From Mobilicoccus caccae (GTDB lineage: Bacteria; Actinomycetota; Actinomycetes; Actinomycetales; Dermatophilaceae), in contig NZ_BSUO01000001.1 in NCBI RefSeq assembly GCF_030161635.1, positions 2,833,199-2,897,198 of the forward strand: a stretch of 64,000 nucleotides of DNA, written 5' to 3'. This document shows positions 52,814-62,376 of the stretch, piece after piece; within the stretch, counting starts at the first letter, position 1; every line of letters starts with the position of its first letter. A program made the position numbers and the translations under genes. Below the pieces are notes generated by a model, which saw only the letters and a program-made list of their open reading frames with translations, did not search any database and was not told where the DNA came from.

Positions 52814-53335
52814 GGTCTTTCCCTTGGACCAAGACCGACGCCGAAGTCAACGACGCCCATGCCATGACGGCCTCAGAACCTCGCTCGCCAGCACTGACCG
52901 TGAGAGTCGCTTGCTGCCCTGCTTGAGCGTGCCACCCTTGCAGAGCACGACATCGCTGATATCCAGACATCTCTGGGCGGGACACTCGACCGAGCCCTGG
53001 CACCGACATGCGCCACAACGACATCGTTCCCGTGGCGCAATCGCATCGTGGACTGACGACACACGACCACTGGCCAGCCCACTCCGCGGCCGACGACAGG
53101 CGCTGCCCTTTGACTTCGGACGTGCGCCCATCGCCACGCTTCCACGCCAGATCGGCGAAGGGCAGGAGTTCGGGAGAAGGCGCCACCTGTGATCGAATCC
53201 GACGGTGAACGCCCGCCCCACCACTGCCGTCGACCCCAAAGCTGGCAGATGTGTCGCACAATGAGTCAGGAGTCGAGAGCCAGGCACGATCGACAGGCAC
53301 AAATTGTCCACTCCGTCACTAAAAGAAGAAGGCCC
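52814..53335. other. Chromosomal intergenic region right of attR
   Basis: 522 bases with no supported gene. It would have been the natural downstream flank of tRNA-Arg before integration. The promoter of the following membrane-protein gene should lie in its last 100 bases, where AT content rises. Confidence 0.5.
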
Positions 53336-54574
53336 ATGGACGACCTGCGGCAAATAGAACACAAACGCATCCGTAACAGCGTCACTGTGACACTCATCGC
53401 CTGCGTAATCTTTGTCGTTGCCGTATTTTTCTTGATCGGAGGAATTTCCTACTATAAAATCCCTCAAGCTTCTCACAATCCAGGCGTCGTCACGCTTCAA
53501 TGGCTCCGAAGTATGTCGGCGTTGTCGAACGAACTCTTTAGGCAAGCATCCCCGGTCTCAACGTCGCTCACGGTTGCCACTATCGCAGTCGCATTGGTGC
53601 TTGCCTGCTCATTTGGTCGCCGCCCAGAAGCAGACATGCTCAAGACCGAGGTGATACGTCTTCGATTCCTAGAGTCCGTCACGGGCGCGTTTTGCATGAT
53701 TGGAGGAGCAATCCTCACGACACTGGGCGCCATCTTGCCATTCGCAGGCAGCGGCGCCGCAGCTGGCGCCGCGACTGCGCTTGGGAGCGGCCTTCTAACT
53801 TTATGCATGGGCGCCATGATCCCCGTGCCACCCACCTACTGGGAGGCCACGATTGAATCCGAGCGAACCACGGTTTCCCGGTTGAGAAATATGCAACGGA
53901 CACGGACACAATCGCGCAGCACCAAGGGCCTATGGATCCGCTATCTCCTGACCAGCACTACCCTACGGGCGGTTTGGATCCTTGGCTATATCGCATACTC
54001 CTCTTACGCACTTGAAGTGGAATTTGAGTGGCAAAAGGCAACCTTCACCCTGATTGCAGCGACCGTCGGGATGACCGCGGCCTGGGACGCACCCGCAGCG
54101 TGGTCCGGACTCCATATGCGTGTCTGGTGGATTACAGACCGGTGGACAGCCATAGCCCAGGTGGGCCTGTGGGCCTGCACGCTCCTGATCCTATTGGTGG
54201 CCATTCTCCAAGTTTCACTGCAGACTCATTGGGCCACAGGCCTCTACCTCACGGGGCTCTTTGTCCCGCCATTCATAGCAGCCCATGCTCCCAAATTGGG
54301 AGCCATTTGGCAGGAAATCCGATCCTCGCATCTTGGCCGCGCCATAGAGTCCGCGGAGAGAAACATTGTTCGCTACCAGGGTCTTCATAAACTCACTGAG
54401 AGCGATCACTCAAACGTGAATGGAGGTCGAGCAACGCATCCCCCTCCATGCATGCACTGCCACCCGGAGCATCCACCGCCCAGTGAAATAATGCCCCCGA
54501 GCGCAAGCAGATGCTACCAAGAGCGCCCGAAACGACTGGCCTGGCTCAAGCGCATATTCTCAGCACTCCGATAG
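53336..54574 (+). CDS. Hypothetical polytopic membrane protein
   Basis: 412 residues from ATG 53336 with AGAAGAAGG upstream. About eight hydrophobic segments, including VTVTLIACVIFVVAVFFLIG, TSLTVATIAVALVLACSFG, AILTTLGAILPFAGSGAAAG and LLILLVAILQVSLQ. The C-terminal tail has Cys/His pairs (CMHCHPEHPPP). GC is visibly below the backbone, so probably acquired, although outside AICE2. No family recognised. Confidence 0.62.
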   Translation: MDDLRQIEHKRIRNSVTVTLIACVIFVVAVFFLIGGISYYKIPQASHNPGVVTLQWLRSMSALSNELFRQASPVSTSLTVATIAVALVLACSFGRRPEADMLKTEVIRLRFLESVTGAFCMIGGAILTTLGAILPFAGSGAAAGAATALGSGLLTLCMGAMIPVPPTYWEATIESERTTVSRLRNMQRTRTQSRSTKGLWIRYLLTSTTLRAVWILGYIAYSSYALEVEFEWQKATFTLIAATVGMTAAWDAPAAWSGLHMRVWWITDRWTAIAQVGLWACTLLILLVAILQVSLQTHWATGLYLTGLFVPPFIAAHAPKLGAIWQEIRSSHLGRAIESAERNIVRYQGLHKLTESDHSNVNGGRATHPPPCMHCHPEHPPPSEIMPPSASRCYQERPKRLAWLKRIFSALR

Positions 54575-54812
54575 TCGTTGGTGACGCCTGCCAGAACTTC
54601 TTCCATGATCCCTTGTTGATCCAGGCAGGCGGCAATTTCCGGTTCTTCGCTCGCCCTCCACGAACGCGGGTCGGCCGCCGCGCGAGGCCGCTGACAGCAA
54701 GCAGGCGTGTGAGGGCGGATGCTCGAAGATGTGGGACGCTGCATCCCCATCCGCCACGTTCTCACTGACCCAAGGCGTTCCACGTACGTGAGCGGGCCTC
54801 GACGATCCACGG

Positions 54813-55306
54813 TCACTGGGTCTCGCGAGCCTCGCGATGATGCCTCGCCGCTCGTGTCGCCAGCCACATCACGACCCCCGTCAGGATGGTCGGCACCAGC
54901 ATCAGCCACGCGACGAGCATCCCGGCGTCGGCCAGCCAGATCGACGCGACGAGGGCGAACGCGCCGAGCCAGGCGCACAGTCCGCCGATCACGGCCGCTT
55001 CGCACGCCTGTTTCGTCGACCGTCGGCCTCCGAGGTCGAGCAGTGCCCAGATCAGGCCGCCCAGGCTCATCGCGACGGCCACCCCGACCGCCCACGCCTT
55101 CGGCATCGTCCCGTCGGCTCCACCTGCGCCCCAGTGCGTCACCATCATCTCCGGCAGCCTCGGCCACATCACGGCGGCGAGCGCCAACACGGCCACGACT
55201 CCCGACGCGGGATACAGCAACAGCACCCGCCGCAGACCCGCCGTGTAGCGCGGGTCCGGCGGTCGGAGCCCCCGCCCGGCCGGTGAGCACGGCCAAGTGT
55301 GGTCAT
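54813..55306 (-). pseudogene. DUF1648-type membrane protein, probable one-base frameshift near its start
   Basis: The body reads VLLLYPASGVVAVLALAAVM, MMVTHWGAGGADGTMPKAWA (DUF1648 hallmark) and two more helix regions. An ATG at 55306 overlaps the nucleoside hydrolase stop (ATGA), but its frame leaves the body at the C5 run 55269-55273 (+ strand); one added base gives MTTLGRAHRPGG...LRPPDPRYTAGLRRVLLLY and a 164-residue protein. Otherwise a GTG at 55226 would start a 137-residue form. Confidence 0.7.
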
Positions 55307-56289
55307 CGCCCGGCCTCCCCCACCTGCCCGTCGCCGTCGCCCAGAGCGGCGAGCGCCTCGACCACCAGATCCCAGAACCGGTCGACGTCGAGTTCGAGGG
55401 CCACCTGGGTACGGCAGTCCGCCGGCGCCTCGTCGCGCAGGTCCGCCACGGTCATCCCCAGGGTGTGGGTCCCGGTGAGCTCCACCGACACCGGCGCGCG
55501 GCGGGTCGTCATCACGGCCCGGTCGACGACGTAGGCGACGGCACACGGATCGTGCAGGGGCGGGTGGTCGAAGCGCCCCGTCTCGCGGTAGGCCGCGCCG
55601 TAGGAGGAGACCCCGGCCAGCACGAGTTCCGCCACCGGACCGCCGATCTCACCGATCCGCGCGCAGACCTCCTCGGTGGCGAGCGCCTGATGGGTGAGGT
55701 CGAGGCCCACCATCGTCACGGGCCAGCCGGCGTCGAAGACGACGTGCGCCGACTCGGGATCGGCCAGGATGTTGAACTCGGCCGTCGGCGTGCGGTTGCC
55801 CTTGTGCACACCACCGCCCATGAGCACGACCTCACGGACCCGCTCGACGATGCGCGGCTCCTTGCGCGCAGCCATCGCGATGTTCGTCAGCGGACCGATC
55901 GGCACGAGCGTGATCTCGCCGACCTCGTGCGCCATGACCGTCTCGATGATGACGTCCACGCCGTGCCGCGGGTCCAGCCCGATGCCCGCCTCGGGAAGGC
56001 CGGCCGGGTCGGGGAGTTCGACACCGCCCAGCCCGGATTCGCCGTGGATCTGCGCGGCACCGATGAACGGACGCACGAACGGCCGATCACATCCCGCCGC
56101 GATCGTCACGCCCCGCATCCCCGCGACCGCGGCCACCCCCAACGCGTTGCGCGTGACCTTCGCCAGCGTCTGGTTGCCGGCCACCGTGGTGACGGCCAGC
56201 AGGTCGATCTCGGAGCTCCCGTGCGCCAGGAGCATCGCGATGGCGTCGTCGTGGCCCGGATCGCAGTCCAGAATGATCTTGCGTGGCAA
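55303..56289 (-). CDS. Nucleoside hydrolase (IUNH family)
   Basis: 328 residues from TTG 56289 with AGGGAGG about 6 nt upstream. KIILDCDPGHDDAIAMLLA is the calcium-binding N-terminal signature (DxDPGxDDA); EFNILADPESAHVVF and DPCAVAYVVD (third Asp) complete the site. Splits the N-glycosidic bond of ribonucleosides; the sequence resembles pyrimidine-preferring RihA/RihB types, but specificity is not certain. Coupled to the downstream DUF1648 gene. Cytoplasmic. Confidence 0.9.
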   Translation of the reverse strand: MPRKIILDCDPGHDDAIAMLLAHGSSEIDLLAVTTVAGNQTLAKVTRNALGVAAVAGMRGVTIAAGCDRPFVRPFIGAAQIHGESGLGGVELPDPAGLPEAGIGLDPRHGVDVIIETVMAHEVGEITLVPIGPLTNIAMAARKEPRIVERVREVVLMGGGVHKGNRTPTAEFNILADPESAHVVFDAGWPVTMVGLDLTHQALATEEVCARIGEIGGPVAELVLAGVSSYGAAYRETGRFDHPPLHDPCAVAYVVDRAVMTTRRAPVSVELTGTHTLGMTVADLRDEAPADCRTQVALELDVDRFWDLVVEALAALGDGDGQVGEAGR

Positions 56290-56443
56290 CGGTCCTCCCT
56301 GGGTCGTGCCTCCAGACTAGGCCCGGGAGCACGTCGACCACCCGAGACCGCGCCCGCCCGGCCGTCCCCACAGACGACGGGTCCGGAAGACCACCAGTCC
56401 CAGGCGAGGAAAACCCGTCCTCCCCAGGCACCGCGACCCTCTA

Positions 56444-56462
56444 TTAGGCTAGCCATACCTAA
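56444..56462. promoter_or_regulatory. DtxR/IdeR-type iron box
   Basis: TTAGGCTAGCCATACCTAA is a near-palindrome matching the 19-bp iron box (TTAGGTTAGG..NACCTAA form) of actinobacterial DtxR/IdeR/DmdR. It ends 20 nt before the GTG of the siderophore-binding protein gene, so the operon is expected to be repressed when iron is plentiful. Confidence 0.85.
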
Positions 56463-56482
56463 TCGCACGACGAAGGGTCACC

Positions 56483-57529
56483 GTGTCCACACGTTCCATC
56501 TCCCTCACCGCCGCCACCCTGACGCTGACGCTCGGGCTCGCGGCGTGTGGCTCCTCACCCGAGTCCTCGGCACCGGCGACCTCCGGCCCCGCGGACACCC
56601 CTGCAGCAGCGGCCTTTCCGGTCACCATCAAGCACACCCTCGGTGAGACGACCGTGGCGGAGCAGCCGCAGCGCGTCGCGACCGTCGGGTGGGCCAACCA
56701 CGAGGTGCCCCTCGCGCTCGGCGTCACCCCGGTGGGCATGGCCAAGGCCGACTACGGCGACGACGACGGCGACGGCGTCCTGCCCTGGGTCGAGGAGAAG
56801 CTCACCGAGCTCGGAGCCACCACACCCCAGCTGTTCGACGAGACCGACGGCATCGACTTCGAGGCGGTCGCGAACACCCAGCCCGACGTCATCCTCGCGG
56901 CCTACTCCGGCCTGACCAAGGAGGACTACGCCACCCTCAGCAAGATCGCGCCGGTCGTGGCCTACCCCGACCAGGCGTGGGGCACGTCGATGAACGACAT
57001 GATCCGCCTCAACAGCCAGGCGATCGGCAAGAAGGCCGAGGGTGAGCAGCTCGTCGCCGATCTCGACCGCCAGATCTCCGAGACCGCGGCCAAGTACCCG
57101 AATCTCGCCGGCAAGAGCGGCATGTTCGCGTTCCTCGACCCCAGCGACCTGAGCAAGGTGCAGTTCTACAACACCCGCGACCCGCGGGCCGGACTCCTTC
57201 AGGAGGCCGGGCTGACCGTGCCCGCCAAGGTCACCGAGGCCACCCAGAACGAGACCGGCTTCTTCAGCACCGTCAGCGCCGAGAACACCGACGCCTTCTC
57301 CGATGTCGACGTCATCGTCAGCTACAGCGCCGACCCGGCCGCCGCCCTCAAGTCGCTGCAGGCCGACCCGCGCTGGGCGAAGATCCCGGCCGTCAAGAGC
57401 GGCGCCGTCGCGCTCCTGAAGGACAACACGCCCCTCGCGGCGTCCGGCAACCCCTCGCCGCTCAACATCCCCTGGGGCCTGGACGCCTACCTCAAGACCG
57501 TGAACGACGCCGTCGGCAAGGCGACGTGA
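56483..57529 (+). CDS. Iron-siderophore ABC transporter, substrate-binding lipoprotein
   Basis: 348 residues from GTG 56483 (CGAAGGG upstream). Lipoprotein signal LTLTLGLAACGSS with lipobox Cys. FepB/FhuD class III binding protein: VTIKHTLGETTVAEQPQRVA, DVILAAYSGLTKEDYATL, DVIVSYSADPAAAL. Delivers ferric siderophore to the two permeases encoded next. Overlaps the first permease by GTGA. Confidence 0.93.
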   Translation: MSTRSISLTAATLTLTLGLAACGSSPESSAPATSGPADTPAAAAFPVTIKHTLGETTVAEQPQRVATVGWANHEVPLALGVTPVGMAKADYGDDDGDGVLPWVEEKLTELGATTPQLFDETDGIDFEAVANTQPDVILAAYSGLTKEDYATLSKIAPVVAYPDQAWGTSMNDMIRLNSQAIGKKAEGEQLVADLDRQISETAAKYPNLAGKSGMFAFLDPSDLSKVQFYNTRDPRAGLLQEAGLTVPAKVTEATQNETGFFSTVSAENTDAFSDVDVIVSYSADPAAALKSLQADPRWAKIPAVKSGAVALLKDNTPLAASGNPSPLNIPWGLDAYLKTVNDAVGKAT

Positions 57530-58566
57530 GCACCACCCTGCAGGCTGCACCGGCGCGGGTCGCCCCACGGCGATCCGCGCCGGCCACCGGCGTATGGCTG
57601 GTGGCGACGCTCGCCGTGCTCGTGCTGGCCGCCGCGACGTCCGTCGCGTTCGGCGCCCGCAGCGTCGGCTGGAACGACGTCGTCGCCGCACTCGCGGGTC
57701 AGGAGGAGACCGTCGCCCAGGCCGCCGTCGCCTCCCGCATCCCCCGCACGGTGCTCGCGATGGTGGTCGGAGCCGCGCTCGGCATGGCCGGCGCTGTCCT
57801 GCAGGGACTTACCCGCAACCCCCTCGCCGACCCCGCCATCCTCGGCGTGACCTGGGGCGCCTCGCTGGCGGTCGTCACCGGCATCGTGTTCTTCGGCCTG
57901 TCCTCGGCCACCGGCTACGTGTGGTTCGCCATCGTCGGGTCGGCCGGCGCCGCGGTCCTCATGCACGTCATCGGATCTCTCGGCCGCGGCGGCGCGACCC
58001 CACTCAAGCTCGCCCTCGCCGGTGCCGCCATCACCGCCGCGTTCAGTTCGCTCGTCAGCGCGATCCTCCTGCCGCGGCTCGACGTCATGGACCGCTTCCG
58101 GTTCTGGCAGATCGGCGGGGTCGGCGGCGCGAACACCGCCACCACACTGCAGGTGCTGCCGTTCCTCCTCCTCGGAGCCCTGCTGTGCCTCGTCACCGCC
58201 CGCGGCCTGAACTCGCTCGCACTCGGAGAGGACGTCGCCGCCGGGCTCGGTGAGTCCGTCACGCGCACACGCGTCCTCGCCGGATCCGGCGCGGTCCTGC
58301 TCTGCGGCGCGGCCACGGCCCTCGCCGGCCCCATCGGCTTCGTCGGGCTCGTCGTCCCCCACGCCTGCCGCCTGCTCATCGGTCTCGACCACCGGCGGCT
58401 CCTGCCGTTCTCCGCCCTCACCGGCGCGGTGCTGCTCACGGTCTCCGACGTCGTCGGCCGCGTCGTGGCACGCCCCTCGGAGATCGACGTCGGCATCGTC
58501 ACGGCCGTCGTCGGGGCGCCGGTGTTCATCGCCATCGTGCGTCGTCAGAAGGCGAGGGCACTGTGA
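57526..58566 (+). CDS. FecCD-family iron-siderophore permease 1
   Basis: 346 residues from GTG 57526. FecCD/BtuC fold with about nine to ten helices; RIPRTVLAMVVGAALGMAGA, LQGLTRNPLADPAILG and FVGLVVPHACRLLIGLDHRR are diagnostic. Pairs with the second permease in the membrane. Overlaps the next gene by GTGA. Confidence 0.94.
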   Translation: MSTTLQAAPARVAPRRSAPATGVWLVATLAVLVLAAATSVAFGARSVGWNDVVAALAGQEETVAQAAVASRIPRTVLAMVVGAALGMAGAVLQGLTRNPLADPAILGVTWGASLAVVTGIVFFGLSSATGYVWFAIVGSAGAAVLMHVIGSLGRGGATPLKLALAGAAITAAFSSLVSAILLPRLDVMDRFRFWQIGGVGGANTATTLQVLPFLLLGALLCLVTARGLNSLALGEDVAAGLGESVTRTRVLAGSGAVLLCGAATALAGPIGFVGLVVPHACRLLIGLDHRRLLPFSALTGAVLLTVSDVVGRVVARPSEIDVGIVTAVVGAPVFIAIVRRQKARAL

Positions 58567-59620
58567 CCGCCACGCAGGAACGCCCCGCCGTCTCCCCCAC
58601 CCTGGAGACCGTCCGCCGCGGCCGCATCCGGCGTCGCCGGGCGCGCCTGACCGCGACCTGCGTGCTCGCCGCCCTCGTCCTCGCCCTGTTCGTCATCGGC
58701 CTCATGGTGGGACAACGGTTCTACGGACTCGGCGAGGTCGTCCGGGTCGTCCTCGGGGAGCAGGTGCCCGGCGCGAGCGTCACCGTCGGCGAACTGCGCC
58801 TGCCCCGCGTGAGCATGTCCGTCCTCGCGGGCGCGGCGTTCGGGCTCGGCGGCATCACCTTCCAGACGATGCTGCGCAACCCCTGGCCTCCCCCGACATC
58901 ATCGGGATCACGGCCGGAGCCGGCGCCGCGGCCTCCGTGACGATCGTGTACTTCCAGGCCGACGACCTCGTCGTCTCGTTCGTCGCCGTGCTCGCCTCCC
59001 TGGCGACCGCCCTGCTCATCTACGTGCTCGCCTACGTCGACGGCATGGCCGGAACCCGGCTCATCCTCATCGGCATCGGCATCGCCGCGATGCTCAAGGC
59101 CGTCGTCTCCTACGCCCTCGCCTCCGCCGCCGCCTGGGACCTGCAGACGGCGATGCGGTGGCTGACCGGCAGCGTCAACGGCGCGACCTGGGAGTCCGTC
59201 GCACCCCTGGCCGTCGCGACGCTGGTCATCGCGCCGATCCTGCTCGCGCACGGACGCGGCCTGCGCCTGCTGCAGCACGGCGACGACGCCGCGGCGGCCC
59301 TCGGGGTGAACGTCGAACGCACCCGCATCGTCACGATCCTCGGAGCGGTCGGGCTCATCGCGTTCGCCACGGCCGCCGCCGGACCGATCTCGTTCGTCGC
59401 CTTCCTCGCCGGACCGATCGCCTCCCGCCTCGTCCGCTCCGGCGGCTCGCTCATGCTCCCCGCGGCACTCGTGGGGGCGCTGCTCGTGCTCGGGGCCGAC
59501 CTGTTCGGCCAGTTCGCGTTCGACACGCGCTACCCGGTCGGGGTCGTCACCGGCGTGCTCGGCGCGCCTTACCTCGTCTACCTCCTCGTCCGCACCAACC
59601 GATCCGGAGGCTCTCTGTGA
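58563..59620 (+). pseudogene. FecCD-family iron-siderophore permease 2, one frameshift
   Basis: N-terminal frame from GTG 58563 reads LRLPRVSMSVLAGAAFGLGG and FQTMLRNP, then goes off frame. The next frame continues LASPDIIGITAGAGAAASVT through ISFVAFLAGPIASRL to RSGGSL at 59620. One missing C in the run 58880-58883 explains it: adding it gives MLRNPLASPDIIG, the exact family sequence. About 352 residues when repaired. If the shift is real, the uptake system would be broken; an assembly error is more likely. Confidence 0.87.
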
Positions 59621-60462
59621 CGTCGGACCACTCACTGCACGCCGAGAACGTCACCCTCGGGTACGGAGACCGGACCGTCATCCGCGACCTCGACGTGTCG
59701 CTCACCCCCGGCGCCATCACCGCCATCGTCGGCGCCAACGCCTGCGGCAAGTCGACCCTCCTGCGCTCGCTAGCGCGCCTGCTCGCACCGAGCCAGGGTC
59801 GGGTCGTCCTCGACGGCGCCGACCTGCACCGCCTGCCGACGAAGGAGGTCGCGCGCACACTCGGCCTGCTGCCGCAGTCACCCCTCGCGCCCGAGGGCAT
59901 CGTCGTCGGCGATCTCGTGGCCCGCGGCCGCAGCCCGCATCAGCGGCTCCTGTCGCGCTGGTCGGCGGCCGACGACGAGGCCGTCGCCGAGGCACTCGAC
60001 CTCACGGGCACCGCCGACCTCGCCGAACGCGCCGTCGACGAACTCTCGGGTGGTCAGCGCCAACGCGTGTGGATCGCCATGGCCCTCGCGCAGCGCACCG
60101 ACATCCTGCTGCTCGACGAGCCGACGACGTTCCTCGACATCGCCCACCAGGTCGAGGTGCTCGACCTGCTCACTGCCCTCAACCGCGCCCGCGGGACGAC
60201 GATCGCGATGGTCCTGCACGACCTCAACCTCGCCGCCCGGTACGCCGACCGGCTCATCGCGATGTGTCGCGGGGAGATCCTCGCCGCCGGAGCCCCGCAG
60301 GAGGTCCTCACGCCCGCGCTCGTCGAGACAGTGTTCGGCATGCGCAGCCAGGTCGTCCCCGACCCCGTCTCGGGCACACCGATCGTGCTGCCCATCGGGC
60401 GCCATCACACGCGCGAGACGACCCCCACCGGCGAGGCATCCCACCTGGCGACCCAACGGTGA
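59617..60462 (+). CDS. Iron-siderophore ABC transporter ATPase (FepC/FecE-like)
   Basis: 281 residues from GTG 59617. Walker A VGANACGKSTLLRSLA, Q-loop GLLPQSP, signature ELSGGQRQRVWIAMALAQ, Walker B ILLLDEPTTFLD and H-loop VLHDLNLAARYADR. Last gene of the iron-box-controlled operon. Family usually has GxNGxGKS; Ala-Cys here is a common FecE variant. Confidence 0.95.
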   Translation: MTSDHSLHAENVTLGYGDRTVIRDLDVSLTPGAITAIVGANACGKSTLLRSLARLLAPSQGRVVLDGADLHRLPTKEVARTLGLLPQSPLAPEGIVVGDLVARGRSPHQRLLSRWSAADDEAVAEALDLTGTADLAERAVDELSGGQRQRVWIAMALAQRTDILLLDEPTTFLDIAHQVEVLDLLTALNRARGTTIAMVLHDLNLAARYADRLIAMCRGEILAAGAPQEVLTPALVETVFGMRSQVVPDPVSGTPIVLPIGRHHTRETTPTGEASHLATQR

Positions 60463-60556
60463 CCGGGGCTCACGCCTGCCATCGACCTCGGGCAGGCTCG
60501 CGACGCGGACACCAGAGTCCGTGTCGGTTCAGGACAGCGGTCACAGATCGAGGTCC

Positions 60557-62038
60557 TCAGGCGTCGCGATCCGCCTCGGTCTCGGTGACGTCGTCGCCGA
60601 CGCGCAGGAAGAGCAGCGACAGGCCGGCCACGACGGCGGCGAGCACGGTCGCGACGACGAGTCCGGCCTCGACCCCCTGACCGAGGGCCGCGGCCGGTTG
60701 CACACCGGTGGCCGCACTCCGCGCCGCGGCGCCCGACATGACCGTGATGACCAGCGCGGTGCCGGCCGCCGCCGCCACCTGCTGCAGGGTGCCGAGCAGG
60801 GCACTGCCGTGCTCGTAGAACGGGGCACGCAACGAGGACAACCCGGCGGTGAACATCGGCGTGAACACGAACGCGAGCCCCGCGCTCATGAACAGATGCA
60901 GGACGAGGAACAGCCACCACGGGCCGTGGTTGGTCGACCAGGCGAGCATCCCGATACCGCCCGCGAGCGCCAGTGAGCCAGGGATGACCAGCGGCGCCGC
61001 GCCGACCCGGTCGTAGAGACGCCCCACCGGAGGCCCGAGCAACCCCATGGCCAGACCACCCGGCATGAGCATGAGACCGGCCTGCAGCGTCGACATGCCC
61101 CGCGCGTCCTGGAAGTACAGCGGCAGCATGACCATCGCGCCCATCAACGCCATGAACGACACGGCCATGATCGTCACGGCCAGCCGGTAGCGCGGCGAGC
61201 GCAGCACCCGAAGATCCAGGACCGGCCGGCTCGTGCGGATCAGCACCATCTGACGCCACGCGAACAGCGACACCCCCACGACGCCGATGACCAGCGCCAT
61301 CGCCGGCAGGCCGAGCAGGTGCGACCCGGCCCCACCGACCCGACTCAGGCCGTAGACGAGTCCGCCGAACCCGACGATCGTCAGCAGGACGCTGATCGGG
61401 TCCATCCGGCCGCCCTCCCCGAGGCGATCCCCCTCCCCCGCCTCGGCCTCACCCAGCCTGCGCGGATCGAGCAGCCACGCACCGACCACGGCGGCGGTGA
61501 CGGCGAGAGGGAACACCACGACGAAGATCCACCGCCACGACCCGAACGACAGGATCACGCCGGACACCGTCGGACCCATCGCCGGCGCCACGGAGATCGC
61601 GAGCGACACGTTGCCCATGACCCGTCCGCGCGTGCCGGCGGGCACCAGCAACAGCACCGTCGACATCAGCAACGGCATCATCACGGCCGTCCCGGTCGCC
61701 TGGACGATCCTGCCCATGAGCAGGATCTCGAACGTCGGCGCCACCGCACCCAGGGCCGTGCCCGCGGAGAAGACGGACATCGCCGTGATGAACGCCGTGC
61801 GGCGGCCCACCCGCTGCAGGAACCAGCCCGTCGTGGGGATGACCACCGCCATCGTCAGCATGAAGCCCGTGACCAGCCACTGGACCGTCTGCGCGTCGAC
61901 GCGCATCGACTCCATCAACGACGGCAACGCGTTGACCATGATCGTGTTGTTGAGGATGACGATAAAGGTCGCCACCGTGAGGACTCGCAGGGTCAACGCC
62001 GTGCGGCCGTCCATCGCCTCCGGCGCGTGGGAGGGCAT
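60557..62038 (-). CDS. MFS drug exporter, DHA2 type
   Basis: 493 residues from ATG 62038. 14 helices; NNTIMVNALPSLMESM, TTGWFLQRVGRRTAFI (motif A-like) and APAMGPTVSGVI (motif C) place it with EmrB/LmrB-type exporters. C-terminal tail is acidic. Convergent with the siderophore operon (94 bp apart); may export a siderophore or drug, unproven. Probably followed upstream by its own short neighbour at 62104. Confidence 0.9.
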   Translation of the reverse strand: MPSHAPEAMDGRTALTLRVLTVATFIVILNNTIMVNALPSLMESMRVDAQTVQWLVTGFMLTMAVVIPTTGWFLQRVGRRTAFITAMSVFSAGTALGAVAPTFEILLMGRIVQATGTAVMMPLLMSTVLLLVPAGTRGRVMGNVSLAISVAPAMGPTVSGVILSFGSWRWIFVVVFPLAVTAAVVGAWLLDPRRLGEAEAGEGDRLGEGGRMDPISVLLTIVGFGGLVYGLSRVGGAGSHLLGLPAMALVIGVVGVSLFAWRQMVLIRTSRPVLDLRVLRSPRYRLAVTIMAVSFMALMGAMVMLPLYFQDARGMSTLQAGLMLMPGGLAMGLLGPPVGRLYDRVGAAPLVIPGSLALAGGIGMLAWSTNHGPWWLFLVLHLFMSAGLAFVFTPMFTAGLSSLRAPFYEHGSALLGTLQQVAAAAGTALVITVMSGAAARSAATGVQPAAALGQGVEAGLVVATVLAAVVAGLSLLFLRVGDDVTETEADRDA

Positions 62039-62103
62039 GAGATGTCCTGTTCTCTCGGGGTGGACGACCGGTCTGCGACCGGGTGCCTCGGTGTGAGGTC
62101 GGT

Positions 62104-62292
62104 TCAGGGGTGCGGCCGGCGCCGCTGCGTAGCGGCGACGACGAAGGCGGCCACCGCGGAGAGCACCGCGAAACCGACGATGACCCAGGCGAATCCACCC
62201 TCACCACCGAGGAGGATCTGCCCGAGGCCGAAGAGGGCCACCAGGGCGAAAGCGAGTCCTGCCACCATCGCCCACCGGTCCGGGGTCAACAT
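62104..62292 (-). CDS. Small two-helix membrane protein
   Basis: 62 residues from ATG 62292. Two hydrophobic segments, WAMVAGLAFALVALFGLGQI and AWVIVGFAVLSAVAAFVV, basic C-terminus RRRPHP. Directly upstream of the MFS gene in the same direction. No family recognised. Real-gene likelihood moderate. Confidence 0.6.
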   Translation of the reverse strand: MLTPDRWAMVAGLAFALVALFGLGQILLGGEGGFAWVIVGFAVLSAVAAFVVAATQRRRPHP

Positions 62293-62376
62293 GTGCGTGC
62301 CTCTCGTCTCGTGTGCGTCGGGACCCGCCGATCCTACGGGTGCGGGGGTCGGGGCCGCTCGAGGACGGCGCCGACC

